Of a stretch of DNA of 64,000 bases, positions 36,185 to 48,030 are shown piece by piece; positions within the stretch are counted from its first letter, which is position 1, and each line of letters opens with the position of its first letter. The translations under genes were made by a program, and so were the position numbers. The notes under the pieces are model-generated. The model searched no databases and was not told where the DNA came from. It worked only from the letters and a program-made list of their open reading frames with translations. The DNA is taken from NCBI RefSeq assembly GCF_008831285.2, contig NC_045140.1, positions 21,574,370 to 21,638,369 on the forward strand, given 5' to 3'. This stretch comes from Nymphaea colorata (taxonomy: Eukaryota; Streptophyta; Magnoliopsida; Nymphaeales; Nymphaeaceae).

Positions 36185-39100
36185 TTATTGAAGAAAATCC
36201 AAGCTCACATCGGCTTTATGCACATCTAACAACACCGGCCGCTTAAAGTGAACCAGAAATGGCTTCCACATCTTCTGGGTCTCCTCGTCACAAATGACAC
36301 GTATAAGGCCCTTGAGGTGCATCACCGTTACGGGCAGCCTCGCCGAGCATTCCCTCACGTCGATCGTTTCCAAACCTTGCAGCCCCCCCATGGTTTCAGG
36401 AAGACTCGAAAGGTTTGAACATTCTGATAAATTCAGAAACTTCAGTTTCTTTAGTTCAGAAATGGATTTTGGCAGGCCCCCCATTGCTGTACATGCTCGC
36501 AATCTCAGCACCTCTAATTTGTTCATCCTACCAATTGCCTCCGGCAACTCGATTAGATCATGGCAATTGGTGATGCTCAGCTTCCTCAGATTGGGAATGT
36601 CGCAAACTGAAGTTGGCAATCTTTCTAATCCGTTGCAGTAGTCTATTTCGATTTCTGTGATCTCTGGAAATATGTTTGGAATGTCGAAAACTTGGGAGCT
36701 TTTCTCCTCACTGCAGTACTCTATTTCGATCTCTGTCATCTCTGGAAATATGTTGGGAACCTCCAAAACAGGAGAGCTTTCCTCCCCCCTGACTTCACAG
36801 AGCACCATGGACAGTTTCTGTAACCCAAGGAAAGGCTCTGCAAACGTATGAAGAATAGGTAATGATATCCTCTCCAACCTCACGCTTCTGAGGTTCTTTA
36901 GAGAACTTGATGGTGGCAGCCTGCTCAACTCTGCAGCAGTCGAGCTGCCATTGGCGATGATCAAAAGCTTAAGTGTTTCAATCTCCTTCAGAAAGGAAGG
37001 CAAAGAACAGGAACCGTGGGAAAAGTTCAAGATCAGTACTTCTGCACACGGGAATATTGGTGGAATGTACGTGTCAAAGTTTTTCTTCCCATCACCTGCA
37101 CAGAGATCAGTCGGAGACCAAATTCATCACAAGAACTGACATAAAAGAAAGGGGGTTCCCCATTAAGGGAATAGTGTTGGTTGTAAAACTCACCCATTTC
37201 CAAGGCAACAATTTGAGCTTCTGAGGTGAGATCGGCATTAGGACATTCATCCGTTTGATTTATAATGAGTCTCGTCTTCTTGGTCTTCTGGCTGGTGCAG
37301 TCGGCCAATTTCCTCAGTAGATCATGCTGAGTAACAAAGAGATCACCGAAGCCCTCATCTTCGTCCCAAGCTTCATTCCTTAAGGCATCAAACACAAAAA
37401 TTCAACTGACAAAAACAACGAGAATTGAGCAAGCGCTTAATTAGATCTCCAAAAAACTGATCTTCACTGTGATTGTTTTTCTTCCGGAAGTAATAGCCAT
37501 ACCTTCTTCTCTCGAAAACTTCAATCAGATGCCGATCAGCAAGATCTTTCAAAATGCTGAACGCACCGAGTTCAGTCTCGCCTCGAATTTGAACCCATAT
37601 ATCCATGACGGCGGCTGCGCGGATCCTTTTGTTATTGGGGAAGCAGATGAAGTCCATAAAGCAGTCACGTTGTTTATCAGACAAAGACTCTACGCTGCTC
37701 TCCAGGCAGCCAACGATCTGATCAAACGGATCACCGACGGTTTGCCGCCCTGTAGCAATCTTCGTCGCCGTCTCCTTCAATTTCCACTCACCTTGATTCT
37801 TCAGCGAGGCCCCTATCACCTTAAGTGCTAGTGGGAGTCTCATGCACCCTTCCACTATCTGAAAGTTCACAACCCATTGTCGAACAGCAAGTTAAAACGA
37901 TCTAAAATCTCACGTTCAGATGGCCGGATAGAAGTTGACTACATAACCTAAATGCCATATATATAATGCTAGTTAACAGCTGAAAAATTCACCTGTTCCA
38001 CGAGTCGAGGTTTCGACCTTCTGCGGCCTTGATCGGAATACTGAGCATAGTGGAAGAATAAACTTTTAGCTTCTTCCATCCCGAGCTTCGGTACTTGATA
38101 ACTATGATCAAGCCAGTTGAGTCCACCTCTGGTTGTGACGAGGGTCTTAAAACCCGGCCGTTTCCTGATAACCAATTTCTCTACCTCTGAATCAGGCCAA
38201 ACATCATCTAAAACCACTAGGACCATGCCTCTTTCCGGCTTCCATTCTTTCAGACCGGAGTTCAGCAGATTCATTGCATCATCGACGTCTTGAAATTCGG
38301 GCAACTTGCCAACATCACTTAGCAAGTCTCGCCATAGTCGGGAAACCATCTCCAACAAATTTGGTGTCCTTGAAATTGGTAAGAAGCTGATCTTGTAAAA
38401 CTTGTCTGTGAGATGAAACATGAAGAAAACTATCAAGGAATCGAACTCATAGGGAGATAGAATTTTAGTTGATGTTTTATCAAAAATGTCGTTTTCAAAT
38501 TAGAACCAAAATCCAAACTATCAAACGCCAAAGAAAACTAGAAGTGGAATTTTCATTGAAAACTAGCACTGAAATTTTCATTCCAATTTCAGTTTGAGGT
38601 GGATTTTTATTTCCATATTTTAATTCTAAAATCGAAATTCAAGACCGTCAAACTTTCCCTTAAGAAGAAAAAAAAAAGGAACTCACTTTTTTCTGGCCTA
38701 TTTTTCTCTTTTGATCATAAAAACTAGAAGTAGCACGTTTGCAATTGCAAACATGTTTGGAGTGAACTTCCATTATCATGAGAAACAAATTGAAACATTT
38801 GCTAATATGATAAGTATATAATTTGGGGATGGATAAAATCAAGTCCCAAGCCCTCACCTTTAACCTGCTCGCAGAACTTTGCGGCCAAAGTCGTCTTCCC
38901 ACACCCTCCTAGACCGCAGATTCCGAGCACGGAAACCTCTTCTAGAAACAGCTTCTGCTTCAACTCCTCCACCGGCTTCACCCATCCAACTGTTATTTCT
39001 GGTGGTTCTGGTACAGCAGTACCAGAAAATACTGGAGTGCCCGCGGTTCTTGTCGTCCTCGTAATCTCCCATACATCAATTATCATATTTGTGTTCACAA

Positions 39101-39461
39101 AGTTTCTCAGAGACTCATTCTGCTCTTTCAGTCTCTCCGCGTAAACTCTAACCAAGCAGGTGTTCCACATGGGCACCTTGATGCTTTTTTTAACCAGCAG
39201 GTCACATTCTTTCAGTTTCTGCAGCAGTTCTGCCATCTCCTGTTGTCTCACTTCTGATAACCTTTTGTCGCGGCTGAGATGATGTGCAGTTTTCTCGTCG
39301 AAATCCCTGACAGATTCAACCCGAGGCTCTAGAGTAATTAAGAGACTCTTGAGTTTTTCGAACTCGGTGTTGAAGAGTTCATGCGTCTTCCTCACTTCCT
39401 CAATGACTTTTATTAACCCCTTGATGATAGTAGCAGCTGAAATCGAAATTGGTTCCACCAT
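36185..39461 (-). CDS. gene C: RPW8-NB-ARC-LRR helper NLR (RNL), complete
   Basis: Five exons give an open frame of 822 residues: 39461-38858, 38405-37993, 37858-37503, 37378-37194 and 37095-36185. Exons 1 to 4 have exactly the lengths of gene B (604, 413, 356, 185); exon 5 is nine bases longer, mostly from an LVHFKRP-type stretch near the C-terminus. P-loop GLGGCGKTT, kinase-2 LVVLDDVW, LPLALKVIG, CFMDFICFPNNKRI and QHDLLRKLA are all present. Intron 1 (452 bp) is about 276 bp longer than in B. The remaining introns and the exons are very similar to B, so duplication is recent or gene conversion is active. Expected role as for gene B. Confidence 0.93.
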
Positions 39462-39479
39462 TTTTTCTTGTTTCTCTTT

Positions 39480-41400
39480 GCTTTCTATTGCAGCAATTGA
39501 TATTATTCCTCAAACTTTGCCGTTGTCGATAAATTCGGTCGCCACTTCAACTTCTCTAGATCTCGCGAACTGGGATTCAGCCGGATCAGAACGGTCTGAG
39601 AATCTACTTCACACTTGACGGCCTCATCGTCTGAAAACAAGTATAAAACTTGCTAGTGTGAGACGTCGATTTGTTCATCTTAATGGTTCCAGACAATAGC
39701 CAATCTTCTCAATACCTTTTCTCACCATAAAAAACTTAAAATTAATGCAGTAGTTACTCTGTGCGTTTACCATTAAAACTGGATAAGTACTGATCAAACG
39801 AAAAGGAGCAAATATCCTGAAAATCCAATAACATGCTAAAATATAGTCAGGACAGTGACACGAGGAGGTACCGCAGTAATGGGGAGTCCAATTTTCTCAA
39901 CATGGCAACAGCCATTTCGTTGCAGGAAGAAAAGAAATCCTTCCTTCTTTTTGGGGCGGAAGTGCATGCATGTGCAGGCAATCACTTTCTTACCTTTTTT
40001 TTCCTTGAAATTAAAAACAAAAAAAATCTGAAATACTGTTTATCGAGCTGCCGGGTTTCATCGAGCAGATGAAAAGTCTAGTCCCACTTTTTTCTCCATG
40101 CTCCATCTTTCCTTGCCTCTGTTCCTTCTGCCCTGAGGCCACCACCACCAAAGTCACAAACTAATCTCACGCTAGGTCGAATCTCTTGACCTTTTCAGGA
40201 GAAAAAACTTCACAACTGTCCATATCAAGCATCAATGACCAATCAACCATCTCCCTCCGTCTCTCCCTGTCTCCCCATACTCTCCAGTTAACTAAATACA
40301 GTCGACGAAGAAAATTTGACAGCTTCCTTTCTCCTAGATAGCCCCTTTAAGATGGTAAGGTATAACGAAGGAACTTCTTTTCTCTTTCTCGCCAGAGGGA
40401 AGAAACAAATAAAAAACGATCTAAATTGAAGAATAAGAAGAAGCATCTCTCGTCCTCCAAGCAAAGCACTCCCGTCCACCTCTGGAAAAGAATATGGATT
40501 ATGCTCCCGTTTACCTTCAAGCGGGTCCCAGTCCAGGGCAGTTCTCAATAGATGAGTTCATTAGATGCCCTTCCGGATTGTCAAGAGGCAAGGAAAGGGA
40601 TGGTACTCCACAACAGGTGAATGCCCACGTAAAGAATCTGTCCTGATAGCGGTATAAAGTGTGATGCCAAAGAAAAGGGGCAGAAGCTTGTTCTTACAAG
40701 CTTGCTCGATTCATCATTGAGGAAAACTTTCACAGGAGAAGCCCTAAAATTATTCAAACGCACTTCTTTCAGAAAGCACCAAAGTTTTCTTTTTCCCCTC
40801 ATGCATAGAAACTGAGAGAAGACACCAACGCACTTTCATCATCCAACTTTCACAACTGTACGCAAAAGTGGTCTCGTTTCATCTACAAGCATCAATGAGC
40901 CAAGCCAGATTCAAGTCGACCATCGGTCAGATTCAACACAGATTAAAAGGGTATCTTTTGCGAATGACAAAGTTTACTCTTTAAAAAAAAAAGTGAAAGC
41001 TACGGAAAAGTAAAAGGAAACATAACGGTCTCTACGAAGTCGATCCGCGTCGCACTAGGCAGGTTTGAAGTCTGACGTGATCACGTAATCGGCCAGATCA
41101 CAAATTCCAATCCATTAAAATTTCAATCATAAAAAGAATGAGCAATCACGACAGACAGTGATCAGTGATCACAGCAACACCTACAAGGGACTAGCAAAAA
41201 CTCAAACGATATTGTTAAAGAGGTAATCTATATATGAGAGCTTAATTTCCAGTGGCAGCGACAGATCCGGAACTGCGATCAAGATGGAGAGTAAGTGAGA
41301 AGAATAAGTGGGGTAAAGCGGGGCACCGGGTTGGATACCACACACATTTTTTTGTATATATATAAAATCATAGTTGGTATGCATTCAAGAATCAGATTCT
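39480..41400. other. intergenic, 5' flank of gene C
   Basis: The first 130 bases resemble the flanks of genes B and the relic at 11555. Beyond this I see no duplicated match within the window and no convincing gene; open frames are short and without recognisable features. Confidence 0.5.
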
Positions 41401-41404
41401 CTGG

Positions 41405-41563
41405 TTAGAAAAGTAAATCGGTGTCGCGCAGAGCCTTCAGCTCCTCCGGGGTTACGCCGAACCTCCAACCGAAGCATGGCTTGCACCGATCGATCACAGC
41501 GACGTTCGCCTTCTTTTGAACACCGCCTGTCAAGTCCGAGTATAAAAACATTTGCCCGAACAT
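41405..41563 (-). CDS. small ORF, 52 residues, unrecognised
   Basis: An ATG at 41563 opens a 52-codon frame ending at a TAA (41405-41407). The product starts MFGQMFLYSDLTGG and ends GVTPEELKALRDTDLLF, with a Cys pair (CKPC) and a Trp near the middle. Composition looks protein-like, and the local sequence is more GC-rich than its surroundings. I do not recognise the family. An AG acceptor inside the frame (before GCGGTGTTC) would also allow it to be the last exon of a longer, now broken gene. It could be chance. Confidence 0.3.
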   Translation of the reverse strand: MFGQMFLYSDLTGGVQKKANVAVIDRCKPCFGWRFGVTPEELKALRDTDLLF

Positions 41564-41627
41564 AAAAATCTGTATTTCTCTTCTCTATGCACGTCGTTTG
41601 AGCTTTTCAAAATGCGTTCGGGCAAGG

Positions 41628-42579
41628 GATGTCAACGGATCCAAGTTAAGCGGAATATATCCTTTCTTGTATCGGTTTTGTTCATATATTTGTGTTTGAA
41701 TGTAAACAAAGACAAGCCACATCTAAATTCAAAATCTATATACCTTTAACTATTTTCATTCTTTTCTTTCAGATATGAATATCAATAAAAAAAAAGTCAT
41801 ATCTAAATCCAAACTCAAAATCTGATTTCATAATATGAATCCAATCTCGATCTGATTTTTATGTTCATATATAAAGTTGAATTTAACTTTTGAACTGAAA
41901 CTGGTCGATTTTCAAAATGTAAGAGCATTGGGTATAAGATGTTTATTTAAAACTAAATCAAAATGAGTTTGAATCCGATAAGATGTCATTTCTTAAACCT
42001 CAATACGATCTGATTTCTTAATTAGATATTCAATTTGTTTTCATGTCTAAATTTTTCATTTTTTCAGTACGGTTCAATCGGATACATTTACATGCAGATC
42101 GACGAACGAGCAAATAACGAAAATGCTCACGTTTTAAAGTCCCTTGCTTTTTCAATAAATTGTCCAACAGGTCATCCCCTTGTCCCTGACATTTTGGCAA
42201 AAAAAAAATACTATTATATTTTAAAAAAAAAACTTGGTCCCTTAATTTTTTTTAAGTTGAAACATATATCTTGGCCCCGTTAAAATTTTATTTGTTATTT
42301 ACCTGCTAAAGGCATTTGGCAATATCAACGGCTTCTTCTACTTTTGTTGCTTACATTTAAAAAAAAAAAAAAAAAAATCTACCCCCAAGTCGCGCTTTCT
42401 ACGGTGCAACATCCTGTTTAGGAGGAACGATAGATCACCCATTCTTACTCTCATTTGTTGTCAAATCTTTTTAAGGCGCGACATAAACATTTGAAATGAA
42501 AACTTGATAAGTTTATAACTTAAAAATGTAAGCTTGAGATCCCCTTCCTTTGCGTTCATGTAATTGCCATAGCTGCACG

Positions 42580-42617
<38 letters not shown>

Positions 42618-43857
42618 GTGTGTGTGAAGGATCTAATATTTTCAAAGAAGGTCTAAAATTTGGTTATTCACATTAGTGCCACTCAACAAAAAAACTTCTG
42701 AATCCACTACTGTTTTCAGATATTGTAAGAGCGCAATCGGTTTTAGACATGGCTTCGTAATCACCAGCTGGGGAAAAAGCAGATGAGGCGCATGTGATCT
42801 TCATTTCGATAATGATAGACTCGCAATGCCCACTTCAAAAAAACAGTCAGCTCAAACTGAAATGAACAATTCCTATCGGTTCCTCCTTTTTCCTTTCCTT
42901 TTTTGTTAAAAATTTCACATTAATGCAAACCTTGCATCGTTGTGACTTAGATCGTCTAGAAATTCGAAAAAAAAAAAACCCAAATCTCGGTTTTAATTTG
43001 AAGAAATCACGATATTCCTCGCAACATAGATTCGGCAATCCAGTTGCCTTCTCTCTGTCCCCGCTTGAGACACTCCCTTTTACCATACAAACAAAATACA
43101 AAATTGTCCAAGATTATGAACATGGAGAATCAGGTCCAAAGACCCTTGATCAGATTTCTTCTATGAACAGCAAGCAAGATGAGTATATACACCTACTGCA
43201 GCATCTTGTGTGAAATTTCCAACCTTCAAATTTATTGATGTTGATGTCAATGGCTTCAAAAACAAGTATGATTTGTTACAAAACCTCTTTTAGCAAACAC
43301 AGAATAGTTATCCAAAAGTTTCTATTATACCAAGGTCAAAGCGTAGCAAGTACGTTGATACAATTGTTCAAACAAGTAGAGAAATGAGAAGGGGGGGCGG
43401 GGGGAGGGGTCGTCCCCTTTTCACTAGGACAGTCTATCTATTCCATTCCATCTCTCTTCCGACAAAAGGATCTGCAAACTCAGCTACAGAGGGTGCTAAA
43501 CTCCGGACCTCTTATCGTCTTTACGCTTTTAAGTCAACCATGTACAACGGAAGTTGAAATAAATTCAAAAGAATCAAAACTAGAGCAGTTTAGCTCAACA
43601 TCAATGAAGAAACATTTGTTGGATCTGCATTGCAGCATTGCCCAAAAAAAGAGTTAAGGTTATCCAATATGTCTATCAAGCGGAGAACGTAAAGAATGAA
43701 CTCCGCTTTACACAAGGCAAACAGAAATTACCAGTCTCAGTCTCATGTCTATGCAATCCTTTGTATAAGAAAGAACACAAACAGAAACTGATTACAACAT
43801 TTACCATTTTCATTCAACGCAGAAAAGTAGTGTCCTTGTCTAGCCACTCTGAGTTCC
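41628..43857. other. intergenic, shared with the 3' side of gene E
   Basis: About 41730-42000 matches 55215-55470 and about 42640-43230 matches 56200-56790, so this belongs to the D/E duplication unit. The left end GATGTCAACGGATCC resembles the MITE-like end at 7124. No gene recognised. Confidence 0.6.
42581..42613. repeat. (TA)n microsatellite
   Basis: Pure TA run followed by a short TG run. The equivalent place in the other copy (about 56180) has only a short TG run. Confidence 0.93.
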
Positions 43858-46800
43858 CTATTTGAGAAAATTTAAGCTCACGAGATCCTTACATCCGTGC
43901 ACCCTAAGCCTTCTCAACTTGGTCTTAACACTCTCCTCCCACAGAGTCTTAACATCTTCATCACATATAACATCTCTAAGGCCCTCGAGATTGATTAGCG
44001 CATCAGGAAGATTTGCAAAGCATCTCCTGAAGTCGATTTTTTCTAAGTTATGTAATACGCCTATGTTGTTAGGAAGATCTTTTATACGCGAACAGCAGAA
44101 GAGATCCAGAAATCTAAGTTTCCTTAGTCCAGAAAAAGAATCCGGTAAACTTTCCAGCGATGTGCATGCAGACAATCTTAAGACCTCTAACTTGCTCAGA
44201 CTGCCGATTTCCTCTGGCAACTCACAAAGATCGTGACAGTTGGTAATGCTAAGCTCCTGCAGATTGACAATGTTGCAGACTGCAGTGGGCAATTTCTCCA
44301 ATCCATCGCAGTAGTCTATTTCAAGCTCTGTGATGTCTGGAAACATAATTTGGATATCCCATCCTGGACCAATCTCCAGTACTTCATTGACCTTGCAGAG
44401 GACCATTGATAGCTTCTGTACTCCCTTGAAAGGCTTCATCAAGGTACAAGAAATAGGTAGTAATATCTTTTCTAATCTCACTGCCCTGAGAGATTTTAGA
44501 GAACCAGATGGTAGCGGTCCGCTTAACACTGCGGCACCCATGCTGTCATTCGCAATAATCAAAACTTTGAGATTTCCCATCCAATTCATAAATCGAGGCA
44601 GACAATAAAAATTGCAGGAAAAGCATAAAATAAGCACTTCAACACGAGGGAATGGTACATCAATCCTTTCCAAGTTTATACTTTCACCTGCAGAGAGACC
44701 AAATAAAGTTTTCTGTAATGGATGCAAAATAACAGAAAAATGAGAATTCCACCGAGTTGTATTTTATGCTTACCTCTATGTATAGAGACAATTTGTGCAA
44801 GATCCACTCTTAGGCTTGGGCCTCTAGTTCGGCGGATCTCAGTTTGTCTCCTACCAGTTTCGTCTCCGACCCCAAAAAGGCTATAAACCATCTTTTTAAT
44901 GACTCCTTTTATAAGTCTTCGAAGATCTCTCACAATCTTCAATATGAGACTAAATTTCTGAGGTGTTACAGATATCATATCTAATATATCTCCTTGCTTG
45001 ATTGTGAGCCTCGTATTTGGCATTTCCTTTCTAGAAACATATACAGCCAATTCATTCAAAAGATCATGCTGGGCGACAAAGAGATCACCGAAGCTCTTGT
45101 CAAGATCCGTAGTCTCATTCCTGGTGAGGCATAAAAGTCAAAATTAAAGTAGGGATCTGCGCCGATGCATAACTACTTAGGCCGATGCATAACTACTTAG
45201 CTTAGCTTTATGTACCTTGTTCTCTTGAAAAGCTCAATCAGATGCCGATCGGCTAGCTTCATCAAAATATTGTAAGCACGGGAACGGTCTTCATTTTGAC
45301 CACGAGTATGAACCCACATGTCCATAAGAGCAGCTGCCCGGATCCTTTTATTGTTAGGAAAGGAGCTTAGGTCCATAAAGCACTCACGTTCGGTTGGAGT
45401 CAAGTCTTGCAGGCTGGTGTACAGCGGCCTCAGAATCTTCTCATACTCGTCAAAAATTTGAGCATTCTGAAGACTTTCCGCTTTGCTTCTCCATTCGCCG
45501 ATCTCAGCGTTCTTCAGTGACTTTCCTATCACTTCAAGTGCTAGCGGGTGACAGTTGCAGCCTTTCACTATCTGAAAATGTGATGCAATTTCGAATTCAG
45601 GAACTTTGCACGCACAAAGTTGATGACCACTGAACGAGAACAGATGCTTAATCACATGTGCAGATGCAACATGGACGGTAGGTTCTCACTGGTCAGAACC
45701 ATTAGACTTTTGGGTAGCTCAATTTGTTTCGAGTACGCAAGTCCATAAAGGAGCTAGAGACATTGAGGATGGAATGTTTGTGAAATTTCTGAACTGTTAT
45801 TGTCAATTCTTTACGACTACTCGATTAAAAAATAACAAGGATTAATTTTTTATGAAACCAATTCTTGTTGTTATTTCTGCAAAAAGCTTAAATAAAAATG
45901 TCACAAAGAACAGTTGTCATAGTTTAGGAGTCGTGAAGGAGTTGAGTCTGTATCTCATGCACAATGATAGAGGAGATTTGGAAGAACCTGTTCCACCAGT
46001 TCCTCGTCCACATACTCAGAAGTTGGTCCTTGCAAGAGGGCATGATGACGGAACAAGTCCATGGCATCTTTCATGCTCAGCTGCTGGACGCGATAGCTCC
46101 AGTTCACACCATTAAGTTCCTCCCGAGACGTGACAAGAGTTTTCAGACCAGGCGTCCCGATTACAAGCCTCTCCAGCATGCTATCAGACAATACACCATC
46201 CAAGACCACCAGCATGCCCTTCCCCTGCGTCTTTCTCTTGTTCAGACACTGCTTCAGCTGCTCACGTGCACCATCTGCGCTCCCAAATTTTGGCAATGAA
46301 CCGCCTACCAAGTCATCCCATAGTTTACTGAACATTCCTGTCGGCCCTATCCAATCCAGCGGCTCTACTTCGTTCTTTTCTGTGGGAGAGTCTGCCGATC
46401 TTGGAATACTTATGTAGCTGATCCTTTCAAATTTGCCTGGGAAGATGCAAGATCATACGGAAGACACCAGCATTAGCCTTCTGGTTGAGAATTTAAGCAC
46501 ACGCACACAGACACATTTCTTACCATGGAAACAGAGAAGATTACAACACAAAAACACACACATCTTGCTCACCCCGAAAAATGCTGAAGCACGCATGCAA
46601 TATTACCCCGGAGTGAAATTTTATCACTTCTGTAAACCCTTTTTTTTTTCTTTTAAAGATTTTCATTCAAGAGCCAGTTATTGCAAAATTATGCCTCATC
46701 TGTCACTGCGAAAGCAAGCGTCATGTTCTGCCTTTCTGTCTTTTTAGATGGACTTTTAATGGCATCTTTTCCCTGAAATCACCTGCTGAGGGACCCCTTT

Positions 46801-48030
46801 ATCGATTAAAAGTAGAGTTTATGTACAATGAATAACTGAAGTCCCAACACTTCAGCATCTGATCTGATCTATTTCAGATCGAAAGTGGTAAAAATTTTGA
46901 AGAACCCCTCGAAGATCCAAGCCAGTATCACCGATCCCCAATTTGCATTTTGCAAACTTATTTACTCATCAGCAGATTTGCCTGTTTCTCAAAAAACAGT
47001 CACTTAACTGCAAACGATGTGCATTGCTTCCAATTACTAATTTTTTACCAAAAAAAAATCTACAAACTGTTGGACACTGGGACAGTGTGTACCACAAGAC
47101 CACCCGAGTCCTAACCTGAACCTGAGGGCAAGTGGGGAGCGTAACTTTCGCCTCTCACATACCACCTCAAAAAAGAGTTACCCTCTAGATAAGAAAATTT
47201 GAAATGAATTTTCACCTAAATAACAGCAAACTTTATCTACAGTTCCTGCAAAAATTACGAAACAAAAGTTTGAAATGAATATTCACTAAATAACAGCAAA
47301 CTTTCACGAAACGTGCGGCTTTTATTAGAAACGTGCGTTTTGGAAAGTAATTTTGTTCTTACGGGACTGAAGTTGGGCAGGAGAATGGGCACCAAAAAGG
47401 AGAAAGTCTTAATGGGGAATTCATTTATTTTATACCTTTGACTTGCTCACAGAGCTTTTTCGCCAGAGTGGATTTGCCATAGCCTCCGGCACCACAGATT
47501 CCGATGACCAGAAGTTCTTCCTGCAACAGTTTCTGCTTCAACTCTCCCACGGCCTCCGTCCATCCCACGGTGAACTCTGGTGGCTTCGGTACAGAACAAT
47601 CGTACTTCACTCTCCTGTTCGTCATCGTCTCTTCCCATATGTCCGCCACCATCACCCCCGTTACGAAACCGTTCAGGCTTTCGTTGCAGGCCTTCAGTTT
47701 CTCAGTGTAGAAATTGATCATGTGATACTTCCAAAATGACAGACGATTACATTTCTCAACCAGTTGCAGACAATCCTTCAATTGCTCCACCAAATTGGTC
47801 ATATCGGTCCGTCTTTGGACCGTTAGTCGGTCCTTCCTGCTCAGATCGGCGATTTCCTCATTGAACTGATTGACGGATTCAATTCGAGGAGTTAAATCCG
47901 CTAAATTTATCTTTAACTTATCATACTCGGTCTTGAAGCTATCGATTGTCTGCTGCGCCGTATTGATGGCTTTCATTATCCCCTTTATCACAGAAAGCGC
48001 TGTTATTGAGATGGAAATCGGCTCCACCAT
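43858..48030 (-). CDS. gene D: RPW8-NB-ARC-LRR helper NLR (RNL) with unusual Walker B and insertion
   Basis: Five exons give an open frame of 858 residues: 48030-47436, 46436-45988, 45571-45216, 45120-44774 and 44687-43858. The RPW8 domain starts MVEPISISITAL. P-loop GAGGYGKST (180-188) is intact. Kinase-2 reads LVVLDGVLSD (G at 279) instead of LDDVW, so the second aspartate is lost. GLPLAL is replaced by CHPLAL, and RNBS-A is altered with about 12 extra residues. QHD is at 484-486. Exon 4 has a 49-residue insertion, rich in basic and hydrophobic residues, compared with gene E. The donor of exon 2 is GTTCTT, a weak match to consensus. The ORF is uninterrupted, so the gene may be expressed, but enzyme activity of the NB domain could be impaired. 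A 5'-UTR intron is plausible (donor near 48403, acceptor near 48076). Confidence 0.88.
45162..45201. repeat. 20-bp tandem duplication in intron 3 of gene D
   Basis: GCCGATGCATAACTACTTAG occurs twice in a row. It accounts for part of the length difference of this intron from its paralogues. Confidence 0.85.
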
